From the NCBI RefSeq assembly GCF_000153045.1, contig NZ_CH724159.1, forward strand, positions 125,357 to 189,356: a stretch of DNA of 64,000 nt, written 5' to 3'. Below, one piece after another: positions 15,016 through 22,134 of the stretch (the stretch's first letter is position 1; every line of letters begins with the position of its first letter). The notes below the pieces were generated by a model. The model saw nothing but the letters and a program-made list of their open reading frames with translations, was not told the origin of the DNA and did not search any database. The stretch comes from Synechococcus sp. WH 5701 (GTDB taxonomy: Bacteria > Cyanobacteriota > Cyanobacteriia > PCC-6307 > Cyanobiaceae). A program made the translations under genes and the position numbers.

Positions 15016-15230
15016 CCCACCAACACTGGATGGTCGATCTCCCGGGCTGCGTAATCCAGTGCCGCACTGAGATCCTCCGGCTCCAGATCCGGGTAGTCGG
15101 CAAGGATCTGCTCGCTGCTCAGCCCAGCGGCATAGAGCTCCAGGACATCCCGCACGCGAATGCGCATGCCGCGGATGCAGGGCTTACCGCCGCACTGCTC
15201 CGGGTTGTGGGTGATACGGGATGGCGCCAT
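15012..15230 (-). CDS. DUF433 antitoxin
   Basis: The 72-residue protein shows the DUF433 pattern: an ITHNPEQCGGKPCIRGMRIRV start, VLELYAAGLSSEQILADYPDLEPEDL with a helix-turn-helix, and LDYAAREIDH. DUF433 proteins are DNA-binding partners of DUF5615 PIN-like toxins. It is the first gene of the pair and overlaps the toxin gene by 4 bp. A palindrome-rich stretch (15272-15324) about 41 nt upstream may be its operator. Confidence 0.88.
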   Translation of the reverse strand: MAPSRITHNPEQCGGKPCIRGMRIRVRDVLELYAAGLSSEQILADYPDLEPEDLSAALDYAAREIDHPVLVG

Positions 15231-15271
15231 GGGCTCAGGCTAAGCGGCTTCTTTGGCTGCTGATCACGCCA

Positions 15272-15324
15272 CCAGGGCAACGACCTGGCAACAGCTGCTG
15301 TTGTCACTGGGGCCAGGCCCCTGG
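15272..15324. promoter_or_regulatory. Nested palindrome PAL3
   Basis: Three nested inverted repeats: CCAGGG/CCCTGG (15272-15277, 15319-15324), CCTGGC/GCCAGG (15284-15289, 15312-15317) and the near-perfect palindrome CAACAGCTGCTGTTG (15289-15303). It sits between the divergent DUF433 and capsid-like genes, 41 nt before the DUF433 ATG, and probably contains control sites for one or both. Confidence 0.6.
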
Positions 15325-15327
15325 AGC

Positions 15328-16242
15328 GTGCCCTTGGGCCTGACCTTGATCGAGGCGCAGAAATACGCCCGCCGCGCCGAACAGCTGGCGGTGCTCAAGA
15401 CCTTCGCGGAGGGGGAGCTGCTGCGCCGCCTGCCCTTCCGCAATCTCGTGGGCGGCTCGCTGAGCTTCCCGGCGGAGACCAAGCTGCCCCGCGTCGGTTT
15501 CCGGGCCGTCAACGAGGGCTACCGCCAGAGCTATGGCGTCATCAACTCCGATTCGGAGTTCGTGCACCTGTTCGGCGGCGACCTGGATGTGGACCGCTCG
15601 ATCGTGGACCTGCAGGGCCCCGAGGCCCGAGCTGCCCAGACCGAGATGAAGGTGCGCTCCATGCGCCTGACGCTTGAGGCGGCGATCATCAACGGCGACG
15701 ACACCTTCGATCCGCGTGCCTTCAACGGGCTGAGCAAGCGCCTGGTGCCGGGCGAGGACCAGACGATCGACAACGGCGGCAGCACGCTCAACCTGCTGGC
15801 GCTGGAGGCGCTGACCGACAGCGTGATCGGCTACGGAGGCGACAAGGTGCTGATCGCCAGCAAGGCCGCCCGCCGTCAGATCAGCACCGCCTCCCGCCAG
15901 GCCGGTGGCGATCTGTATGAGGTGATCGACGGCCGTCACTACTTCGAGGGGATCGAGATCCTGCTGGTGGAGGAGGACGCCGAGGGCAACGCGGTACTCG
16001 GCTACGACGAACCGGGAGACACCACCTCCATCTACTGCTGCGTGCTGGGCGATGCGGCGGTCTGCGGCCTGCAGGGGCCGTTCGAGGGGCGCTACGGCAT
16101 CTCGGTGCGCGACTTCGGGGAGGTGCATGACGCGCCGGTGTTCCGCACGCGGGTCGATTGGTACGTGGGCTTTGCCGTGTGCAACCGCAAGGCCGCCGCG
16201 CGCCTGTTCAACGTGGCGCCCATGCCGCTGGTGCTGCCCTGA
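15328..16242 (+). CDS. HK97-type phage major capsid protein
   Basis: From the GTG at 15328 the protein has 304 residues. Features of this capsid family are the start LTLIEAQKYAR, the EGELLRRLPFRN and FPAETKLPRVGFRAVNEGYRQS stretch (about 30-75), GGDLDVDRSIVDLQG (about 90), KVRSMRLTLEAAIINGD and FNGLSKRL (about 115-145), and the C-terminal RVDWYVGFAVCNRKAAARL. It would form the head shell. The frame is open upstream to a TTG at 15253, but that part overlaps PAL3 and is not family-like. It is followed by head and fibre-like genes in the same direction. Portal and terminase are not visible in the window. Confidence 0.75.
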   Translation: MPLGLTLIEAQKYARRAEQLAVLKTFAEGELLRRLPFRNLVGGSLSFPAETKLPRVGFRAVNEGYRQSYGVINSDSEFVHLFGGDLDVDRSIVDLQGPEARAAQTEMKVRSMRLTLEAAIINGDDTFDPRAFNGLSKRLVPGEDQTIDNGGSTLNLLALEALTDSVIGYGGDKVLIASKAARRQISTASRQAGGDLYEVIDGRHYFEGIEILLVEEDAEGNAVLGYDEPGDTTSIYCCVLGDAAVCGLQGPFEGRYGISVRDFGEVHDAPVFRTRVDWYVGFAVCNRKAAARLFNVAPMPLVLP

Positions 16243-16275
16243 ACCCTTCATCCCATCCCCACAGGAGACCCTTCC

Positions 16276-16710
16276 ATGACCTCTCAAGCCACCCGGCTGC
16301 TCGATGCCCAGACGGTGCTCGTCGGCTGGATCAACCATTCCGCCACCGACTGCTACGAGCACACCCGCAGCAGCGGTGATGTCGTCAACCTCGGTACCGA
16401 CCTCGATGCCACCAGCTCCTTTGTGCTCGTGGCCTCCCACCCCGGCCACAGCGAGGCGGTGACGGTGACCCTGGAGCTGGCGCCGCTGCTGGCCGATGGC
16501 AACGCCGGCAGCTGGATCACCGCCGCGGCCGTCGCTATCCCCGCTGCAGGCGGCAAGGTGGAGGCGATCATCAGCGGCGCCGCCCTGCTGATCAACCCGG
16601 CCGACAGCGCGCTGATCGCCCCGCCCTGCCTGCGATTGGCGCGGGCGACGGTCTCTCCCGCCACGCCGGTGGGGATGACCGTGGCGCTCACCGCCAACCA
16701 GGGGCTGTGA
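16276..16710 (+). CDS. Putative head decoration/structural protein
   Basis: The 144-residue, Ala- and Thr-rich beta protein (TSSFVLVASHPGH, VTVTLELAPLL, GMTVALTANQGL) has a good AGGAGA ribosome site 7 bp before the ATG. Its place immediately after the capsid gene is where decoration or head-fibre proteins usually lie. No family is recognised from the sequence alone. Confidence 0.6.
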   Translation: MTSQATRLLDAQTVLVGWINHSATDCYEHTRSSGDVVNLGTDLDATSSFVLVASHPGHSEAVTVTLELAPLLADGNAGSWITAAAVAIPAAGGKVEAIISGAALLINPADSALIAPPCLRLARATVSPATPVGMTVALTANQGL

Positions 16711-16711
16711 G

Positions 16712-17407
16712 GTGAGCGCCATGGGCAACCCACTCGACACCCTCAATGCGGCGGCGGAGGCTGATGCCCTGCCGCTGGAGCTGCTGCAGCCCCTCGACAG
16801 CAACAACCCCTCCTCCACGCCTGTTCGCCTCTCGGGCCCAGAGCAGCGGCTCAGAGTCACCCTTGATCCTGGTGTGGGAGATGTATCGCTGCTGCCGCCC
16901 AGCCAGCTGCTGATCGCCAAGGACGGGGCGACCCGCTCGATCTGGCCGGTGCATCTGGCCGGCTGGCAGGCACTGGGCTGGCAGCTGCTCAGCAGCACCA
17001 TCGGCGGTGATGACGCGGCCCCGGTTAATGCCGGGGACAACGCGCCGGAGCCTGCAGTGGACTCCAGCCAAGAAACCCCTGAGCAGGAGCCCGCCCCGGC
17101 ACCAGATGAGCCCACGCCCACCGGCGAACCGCTGGAGTCCACGGAAACCACCACCAGCGCTGGAGAGGCCCTGCTGGCCTCACAGCCCACCGACTTCCAG
17201 GCGATGACCAAGGCCCAGATCGTCGAGTTCTGCTCCACCGTCTACGGCGTGGAGCTCGATGGCAGCCAGACCAAGGCGGAGCTGGTGGAGCAGGCCATAG
17301 CGCTGGAGGCCCAGGCCAGTGCATCGGGCACTGCCAGCGGCAGCAACGAGGGCATCAACGATGCCGCAGATCTCGCGGCGCTGGAGCTGGGGGATGCCCT
17401 GCTCTGA
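16712..17407 (+). CDS. Putative head-associated protein with SAP/HeH-like motif
   Basis: The 231-residue protein has an N-terminal beta-rich part (1-95), an acidic Pro/Glu/Thr linker (about 105-155) and a helix-extended-helix element MTKAQIVEFC...GSQTKAELVEQAI (about 168-200), a module often found at the C-terminus of phage head proteins. The GTG start lies 1 bp after the previous stop; an ATG at 16721 is the alternative. Co-transcription with the capsid gene is likely. Confidence 0.6.
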   Translation: MSAMGNPLDTLNAAAEADALPLELLQPLDSNNPSSTPVRLSGPEQRLRVTLDPGVGDVSLLPPSQLLIAKDGATRSIWPVHLAGWQALGWQLLSSTIGGDDAAPVNAGDNAPEPAVDSSQETPEQEPAPAPDEPTPTGEPLESTETTTSAGEALLASQPTDFQAMTKAQIVEFCSTVYGVELDGSQTKAELVEQAIALEAQASASGTASGSNEGINDAADLAALELGDALL

Positions 17408-17484
17408 TCACGGCAAAAGGCAACCAAGCAGGCACATCGCTGGCTGGGGCCTGGCAACAGCTCAGCAGCACTGCCCTGGCGCCG

Positions 17485-17727
17485 ATGGCCACTCCCGATC
17501 CGGCTGGGCTGGCCGAGCTGGCGGCCCAGTGCCGCACCAGCAGTCGGCCGCAGGGGGTGATCTTCCTGGGCCAGGCCCAGCTGCAGGACGGCGGCACCCC
17601 TGAACCACCCCCGTCCGGGGGTGTCAGCGCCGTGCAGGCCCTGGCGCCGCTGGTGAGTGCTGCCGCCGGCGATGGGGTGGTGGTGATCGCGCTGGACCTG
17701 CGCCTGCTCAGCCCCCTGCCTCCTTGA
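17485..17727 (+). CDS. Small structural-region protein; true start uncertain
   Basis: From the ATG the protein has 80 residues (PAGLAELAAQCRT, GVIFLGQAQL, DGVVVIALDLRLL). The same frame is open back to about 17404, and the extra 26 codons (with TSLAGAWQQLSSTAL) look like coding sequence but contain no ATG, GTG or TTG. The gene may therefore start at a CTG overlapping the previous stop region, or have lost its start. No family is recognised. Confidence 0.45.
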   Translation: MATPDPAGLAELAAQCRTSSRPQGVIFLGQAQLQDGGTPEPPPSGGVSAVQALAPLVSAAAGDGVVVIALDLRLLSPLPP

Positions 17728-17767
17728 TCTTTCCGCTCAACCGCCTTCCCCTTCTGCACTGATCGCC

Positions 17768-18445
17768 ATGGCCACCACCACCGAGAGCCGCACTGCCGGC
17801 CGTTCCCTGCCCCAGCCCACCGACCTGCTGCTGGTGCAGCGCGGCAGCACGCCCCACCGGGCCACTGCTGATGAGGTCAAGGCGTTCATGCTCTGCCCGG
17901 CCACGGCGGCGGCGATCGGGGCGATCAAGCCCGGCACCAACCTCTCGGTGGATGCGGATGGCACTCTCCATGCCGCCATCTCCGGTGCCCTCACCTACCG
18001 GGGTGCGATCGATCCCACCACCACCGAGGCCCCGGCTGGGGCTGTGGCCGGAGATGTGTACCTCGCCAGCAGCGCCGGCCCTGCCCTGGCCAGCTGGAGC
18101 GGCATCGCCGGAGCGGAGATCGCCCAGGGGGATCTGCTGCTGTTTGACGGCAGCAACTGGAGTGCCAACGCCGCCCTGGGCCCCGATGGCACCGGCGTGA
18201 TCCGCATCCAGGTGGCCGCACCGCTGATCGTCGATGAGAGCGACCCGGCCCAACCGCTGCTGAGCGTCGAGCCCGCAACCACCACCGCTGCCGGTGTGGT
18301 GCAGCTGGCTGATCCGTTGGCGCTGGCGGACGGCACGCCCGGGCGGGTGGTGGACGCGGCCCAGCTGCAGACGGCGATAGCCACTGCCCAGCCGGCCGGG
18401 GACTACATGCCGCTGGACCTCAGCACCCTGCCCGCCCTGCCCTGA
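17768..18445 (+). CDS. Phage tail-fibre-like protein
   Basis: The 225-residue protein is Ala/Gly/Thr-rich. It starts with QPTDLLLVQRGSTPHRA (a motif common at the N-terminus of cyanophage fibre and structural proteins), then YRGAIDPTTTEAPAGAVAGDVYLAS (only part shown by key residues YRG, GDVYLAS) and QGDLLLFDGSNW, which resemble repeated fibre modules, then TAAGVVQLADPLAL near the end as in collar/fibre proteins. It likely helps host attachment. It is followed after 12 bp by the propeller gene. Confidence 0.6.
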   Translation: MATTTESRTAGRSLPQPTDLLLVQRGSTPHRATADEVKAFMLCPATAAAIGAIKPGTNLSVDADGTLHAAISGALTYRGAIDPTTTEAPAGAVAGDVYLASSAGPALASWSGIAGAEIAQGDLLLFDGSNWSANAALGPDGTGVIRIQVAAPLIVDESDPAQPLLSVEPATTTAAGVVQLADPLALADGTPGRVVDAAQLQTAIATAQPAGDYMPLDLSTLPALP

Positions 18446-18457
18446 GCACCGCAGCTG

Positions 18458-19507
18458 ATGACCCTCCAACCAGGCGACCTGCTGGCGATCACCCGCCCCG
18501 CTGGGCCCCAGGCCGGCACCTACCAGCTGCAGGCAGCGGCGATGGCAGACCTCCTGAGCCCGCCGCCGGTGCTGGGAATCAGCGGCGTGCTCTGGTCGAC
18601 CGTGCGCTCGCCTGCGGACAACAGCTGGCAGGCGATCTGCTGGTCGCCGGAGCTGCAGCTCTACGCCTGCGTCGCCAACAGCGGCAGCGGAAACCGGGTG
18701 ATGACTTCCAGCGATGGCATCCGCTGGAGCACCCAACCGGCGGTCGCCGATCAGAACTGGGTGGCGCTCTGCTGGGCCGCCGAGCTGGGGCTGTTCGTGG
18801 CCGTCAGCGACAGCGGATCGGGCACGCGGGTGATGACCTCGACCGATGGCCGCAGCTGGACGTTGCGCGCGACGCCAGCCGACAACAGCTGGACCTCGAT
18901 CTGCTGGGCACCCGAGCTGGGCTTGTTGGTGGCCGTGGCCAGCACCGGCACGGGCAACCGCGTGATGACCAGCAGCGATGGCCTCACCTGGACAGCCAGT
19001 CCGGCTGCAGCGGATCAAGAGTGGCGTTCCCTCTGCTGGGCGCCACAGCTGGGGCTGCTGGTGGCGGTGAGCAGCACCGGCGGGAGCCAGCGGGTAATGA
19101 CCTCAGCCAATGGCCGCAACTGGACGCTGCGCACAGCCGCCGCAGCCAACAGCTGGACGGCGATCTGCTGGGCGGCGGAGCTGGGTCTGCTTGTGGCGGT
19201 GAGCAGCAGCGGCAAGGGGAACCGGGTGATGACCTCCCCGGATGGCCTCAGCTGGAGCAGCCGCAGCTCGGCGGCCGACAACGCCTGGACCTCCCTCTGC
19301 TGGTCGCCGGAGCGGGAGCTGCTGGTGGCGGTCAGCAGCAGCGGCACCGGCAACCGGATCATGACCAGCGCCGATGGCCTGAGCTGGACGGTGCGCAGCT
19401 CCCCGGCTGATCTGGGCTGGCGCTCGCTCTGCTGGTCGCCCCAGCGCCGTCAGTTCGTAGCTGTGAGCAACAGCGGCGCTGGCAATCGGGTGATGGTGAG
19501 CCCGTGA
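18458..19507 (+). CDS. Seven-blade beta-propeller protein, candidate receptor-binding fibre
   Basis: After an N-terminal 45-residue part (QPGDLLAITRPAGPQAG), the rest is seven consecutive 44-residue repeats beginning W(S/T).R and carrying (I/L)CW(S/A)PEL, (V/A)AV..SG.G.RVMTS and DG..W. Seven equal blades predict a closed propeller, a fold used in lectins and tail receptor-binding proteins. The first 45 residues repeat the 'DLL...G' layout of the previous protein, so it may be the attachment domain. The blade loops differ mostly at a few positions. No signal peptide is present. Confidence 0.7.
   Translation: MTLQPGDLLAITRPAGPQAGTYQLQAAAMADLLSPPPVLGISGVLWSTVRSPADNSWQAICWSPELQLYACVANSGSGNRVMTSSDGIRWSTQPAVADQNWVALCWAAELGLFVAVSDSGSGTRVMTSTDGRSWTLRATPADNSWTSICWAPELGLLVAVASTGTGNRVMTSSDGLTWTASPAAADQEWRSLCWAPQLGLLVAVSSTGGSQRVMTSANGRNWTLRTAAAANSWTAICWAAELGLLVAVSSSGKGNRVMTSPDGLSWSSRSSAADNAWTSLCWSPERELLVAVSSSGTGNRIMTSADGLSWTVRSSPADLGWRSLCWSPQRRQFVAVSNSGAGNRVMVSP
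18593..19504 (+). repeat. Seven tandem 132-bp coding repeats
   Basis: Each unit codes for one propeller blade of 44 residues; the last is slightly short. Neighbouring units share long identical stretches at DNA level (for example GGGTGATGACCTC-like segments), so gain or loss of blades by slippage or recombination is possible. Confidence 0.8.
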
Positions 19508-19510
19508 CCC

Positions 19511-19705
19511 ATGCCTGACACCACGACACCCCTGCCGGCGATTGGCTCGCGCTGCTGGCGCGACCTGATCAGCCCAGAGACCGGCGCAACGGTGCTCAGC
19601 CTTGCGGCCGAGACTCCCGAGGACGATCCGATGGTGGAGTTGGCCTACGACGAGGGCGGCAGCGGCTGGTGGCCGCTCTCCACGTTGGTGTTCGTGCAGG
19701 CCTGA
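19511..19705 (+). CDS. 64-residue acidic hypothetical protein
   Basis: The gene starts 3 bp after the propeller stop and closes the plus-strand structural run. The sequence (IGSRCWRDLISPETG, PEDDPMVELAYDEGGSGWWPL) looks like a compact SH3-like beta protein. No family is recognised. Its 3' end faces the convergent sigma factor gene 11 bp away. Confidence 0.6.
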   Translation: MPDTTTPLPAIGSRCWRDLISPETGATVLSLAAETPEDDPMVELAYDEGGSGWWPLSTLVFVQA

Positions 19706-19716
19706 GCGCAGGGGCC

Positions 19717-20346
19717 TCAGCCCGCCCCCACCAGCTGCTGCCTCAGGGCGGCGAGGGCCTTCTTCTGGGCCCGCTGCACGGCCATCGGGCTGATCTGAAG
19801 CTGCGCCGCAGCGGCTCGCAGCGAGAGGCCCTCAAGGATCGTGAGCCGGAGCGCTGTGGCCTGGGCGGCAGGCAGCTGATCCACCAGCTGCTCCAGCGCC
19901 AGGCCATTCATGGCCTCGCCGAGGGCCGGCTCGGCTTCTGGAGCAGCCAGTTGATCGAGCATGCAGGGCTCGCCATCGGATGTGGCATCGAGGCTGAGGT
20001 GCCCCAGCGGGCAGGTGCCCTTCTCGTGCTCCCGGCGGGAGATGCGCACCAGCCGGACCCGATCGCGCAGGTGGTGCTGCAGGGCACCGGTGATGCAACG
20101 GCGCAGATAGGGAGCTGCCGGCTCATCGGCTCTGCAGCGGGGAGCGGAGCGGACCAGGGCCTCCCGGGCCACCTGGATCAGATCCTCCCGCTCCACCAGC
20201 GGGAACAGGCGCCGGGCGGCGGCGGCAGCCAGGGCATCAGCCAGGGGCAGGTGCTCGAGCACCAGGGCATCGCGGGCCCGCAGGGCAGAACGGCTGAGAG
20301 CCGGGGACTGCTGGCGGCGGCTGAGGGAGGAAACGGGGGAAGCCAT
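19717..20346 (-). CDS. Alternative sigma-70-type RNA polymerase sigma factor
   Basis: The roughly 209-residue protein has a region-2 segment (DLIQVAREALVRSAPR ... YLRRCITGALQHHLRDRVRLVRI, about 45-100) and a region-4 helix-turn-helix (ATALRLTILEGLSLRAAAAQLQ ... MAVQRAQKKALAAL, about 165-200), with no long region 1, as in small group-3 sigma factors. It would direct RNA polymerase to a special promoter set. It lies tail-to-tail with the capsid/fibre genes, so these may be its targets (inference). Starts at 20370 and far upstream are possible. PAL4 lies 44 nt before the chosen ATG. Confidence 0.7.
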   Translation of the reverse strand: MASPVSSLSRRQQSPALSRSALRARDALVLEHLPLADALAAAAARRLFPLVEREDLIQVAREALVRSAPRCRADEPAAPYLRRCITGALQHHLRDRVRLVRISRREHEKGTCPLGHLSLDATSDGEPCMLDQLAAPEAEPALGEAMNGLALEQLVDQLPAAQATALRLTILEGLSLRAAAAQLQISPMAVQRAQKKALAALRQQLVGAG

Positions 20347-20390
20347 CGATAGGACGGCGGAGAACCCCATCACCACCGGCCGGCCGCAGC

Positions 20391-20445
20391 GCCGCGGCAA
20401 GGACGCCCGACATCGGAAGGCGCCTGGCCCGATCCTTGACGCGGC
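20391..20445. promoter_or_regulatory. Palindromic element PAL4
   Basis: GCCGCGGCAAGGA (20391-20403) and TCCTTGACGCGGC (20433-20445) are inverted repeats of 13 bp with one mismatch; inside, CGCC (20404-20407) can pair with GGCG (20419-20422). It sits 44 nt before the sigma factor ATG. No gene is seen in 20347-20674. Confidence 0.6.
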
Positions 20446-20674
20446 GTGAGGACTGGCCGAGGGATGCGGTGGGTGTGCGCCGGTCCGGTGACCAACCCCC
20501 TCCCCCACTGCCGGCGCTCCAGGGTGCCCAGCCCAGGGACCGCCCAATCGAACCGTCAGGCCGTTGCTGTGAGCCGCCTCGCTGAGGAACCTGCAGCGTC
20601 CACCCGCTCTGGGGAGGGAGGCAGCCATTGCTCCAGGAAGCCCAAGCCCACGGACGATGCGGCGACACCCGAAA

Positions 20675-20697
20675 GCCGGAGGCGGAGTGCCTCCGGC
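20675..20697 (-). terminator. Hairpin downstream of small gene 20708-20920
   Basis: GCCGGAGGC (20675-20683) and GCCTCCGGC (20689-20697) form a perfect 9-bp stem with a 5-nt loop, 10 bp after the minus-strand stop; the following bases on that strand are TTTCGGGTG, a short T-run. Confidence 0.7.
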
Positions 20698-20707
20698 ACC
20701 GGGGTGC

Positions 20708-20920
20708 TCAGAGCACCCGCACCTCGGCCTGGGGACCGAGCACCCGCTGCTGATTGGCAGCCAGGATCAGGGCCTGCTCGCGGGGCACGTAGTGCGGCTG
20801 GGCGCTGATGTTGCCCTCGCGATCGAGGAAGAGCACCCGCAGCAGCTGGCCTGCGGCATCGAGGAGATGCACCGAGATGATGCGGATCGGGCAGGAGCGG
20901 CTGAGGGGAGTGGCGGCCAT
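20708..20920 (-). CDS. Small protein, paralogue of the one at 10828-11046
   Basis: From ATG 20920 the protein has 70 residues: CPIRIISVHLLD, LLRVLFLDREGNIS, YVPREQALILAANQQ and EVRVL. The order and spacing of these blocks match the protein at 10828-11046. It is a single-gene unit with hairpin after it and PAL5 before it. The beta-strand/turn/helix pattern suggests a small mixed fold; the role is unknown. The open frame continues upstream to 21091, but that part overlaps PAL5 and is not protein-like. Confidence 0.55.
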   Translation of the reverse strand: MAATPLSRSCPIRIISVHLLDAAGQLLRVLFLDREGNISAQPHYVPREQALILAANQQRVLGPQAEVRVL

Positions 20921-20966
20921 GGCTGGGCTGGCGAACGACACCGCCGCTGAGCCCCGGCGCTGCCAG

Positions 20967-21023
20967 CACCGGGCAAGGGTCGCTGAGCGCAGCACAGCGA
21001 CTTGCGTCAGCCCTTGCGCGGTG
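20967..21023. promoter_or_regulatory. Palindromic element PAL5
   Basis: CACCG, one mismatch, GCAAGGG (20967-20979) mirrors CCCTTGC, one mismatch, CGGTG (21011-21023). An inner stem TCGCTG/CAGCGA (20980-20985, 20995-21000) continues it. It lies 46 nt before the ATG at 20920 and 65 nt after the ArdC stop, so it could also act as terminator of ardC. Confidence 0.6.
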
Positions 21024-21087
21024 TGCAAGCCGGGGCAGGCCGGGTGGCGTGATCGCCAGGCCCCAGGCCTGACCTCAATCAGCAGGC

Positions 21088-22128
21088 TCAACCCCCATCC
21101 GCTTCAGGTGCTTCCGGGGAGACCAGATCGGCAGCTTTGCGGGCATCGCTGAGCACCTGCAGCAGCACCCGCGGCGATTCTTTGAGCAGCTCCACCCAGT
21201 GGCCCAGATAGGCGGCGTGATTGGCCATGGCACTGCCGATCTCCAGCCGATCACCGAGCAGCACAGCTCCTAGCTCGGCCACCAGCTCCTCGCGGGCATA
21301 GGCCCGGCCGCCATCGCCTCCTTCGCCCATGCCGCCGGAGAGATCACGGGCCAGCCGGGAGCTGTGGCCCGTGGAGTGGATCGCCTCATGGGCCCAGGTG
21401 GCATAGAGGGCCCCAGCCGAGTGGAAGGCCGAGCGATCCGGCAGCTGGATGCGATCCGGCCCCGGCAGATAGCAGGCCCGATCGCCGCCATGGCGCACCG
21501 GCACCGGCCAGCAACTGAGGACGGCCTCAGCCGCCGCCAGCCGCTCGGGCTCGGGCCGCTGGCTCACCCCCTCGGCCTGGAGGCGCTTCTGGATGAGTCC
21601 CTCCAGCGCCTCGCCCTCCAGATCGGCGGCATTGAAGACCGCCACTGGCCGGTAGCTCACCCAGCGTCGGCCAGCCCCAGCGGCTTCCTGGCCAGCAGCC
21701 CCACTCCCGCCCGTTCCAGCCGCATCGGCCGGAGCAGCCTCAGCCAGCCGGCCTTCTCCCCGCTGATGCACCTGGGGCCGCAGCACATGCACGGCCTTGC
21801 TCCCCTTGCGGGGGAAGATCCCAAGCGCCTTGGCCTCGGAAATGCCGCACCAATAGGGCAGGGCTGAACCCCTTAGGTGCATGCCCAGGGTGAGCAGTGC
21901 TGGATTGGCGCCGCGGTAGCGGCGGCCCGAGAGCAGATTCACGTGGTGCCCCCCGGAGGCTGCATCCCATTCCCGCCGCCAGGGGGTGGTGCCGGCCTCC
22001 AGCAGGGCGACCAGGGAGGCCACCAGCTTCTCCTCGGGCGAGACCTTGACAGCAGAAGTTCCTTTGGGTGATCGGGAGGAGCGGGATGGTGAAGCAACAG
22101 CCACGGATGGGCAAGCGCAGGACCGCAA
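21088..22128 (-). CDS. ArdC-type antirestriction protein (ssDNA-binding domain plus zincin)
   Basis: The N-terminal part (about 30-115; TTPWRREWDAASGGHHVNLLSG, YWCGISEAKALG, RKGSKAVHVL) matches the ArdC ssDNA-binding domain. The C-terminal part is a metallopeptidase-like domain with HEAIHSTGH (about residue 248; HExxH plus third ligand) and YAREELVAELGAVLLGD. ArdC proteins, carried by plasmids and mobile elements, protect incoming DNA from restriction. The start TTG (22128) is the best available; upstream residues are basic low-complexity, so the true start may be inside. It lies next to a methyltransferase-containing operon. Confidence 0.82.
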   Translation of the reverse strand: MRSCACPSVAVASPSRSSRSPKGTSAVKVSPEEKLVASLVALLEAGTTPWRREWDAASGGHHVNLLSGRRYRGANPALLTLGMHLRGSALPYWCGISEAKALGIFPRKGSKAVHVLRPQVHQRGEGRLAEAAPADAAGTGGSGAAGQEAAGAGRRWVSYRPVAVFNAADLEGEALEGLIQKRLQAEGVSQRPEPERLAAAEAVLSCWPVPVRHGGDRACYLPGPDRIQLPDRSAFHSAGALYATWAHEAIHSTGHSSRLARDLSGGMGEGGDGGRAYAREELVAELGAVLLGDRLEIGSAMANHAAYLGHWVELLKESPRVLLQVLSDARKAADLVSPEAPEADGG

Positions 22129-22134
22129 GCGCAG

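Noticed and set aside
15304-17238. 644-codon minus-strand frame opposite the capsid genes
   Set aside because: It runs antisense through several capsid-region genes and is low-complexity (His/Gln/Gly/Arg).
17708-19018. 436-codon minus-strand frame opposite fibre and propeller genes
   Set aside because: Shadow frame that crosses two gene borders; repeats mirror the propeller repeats.
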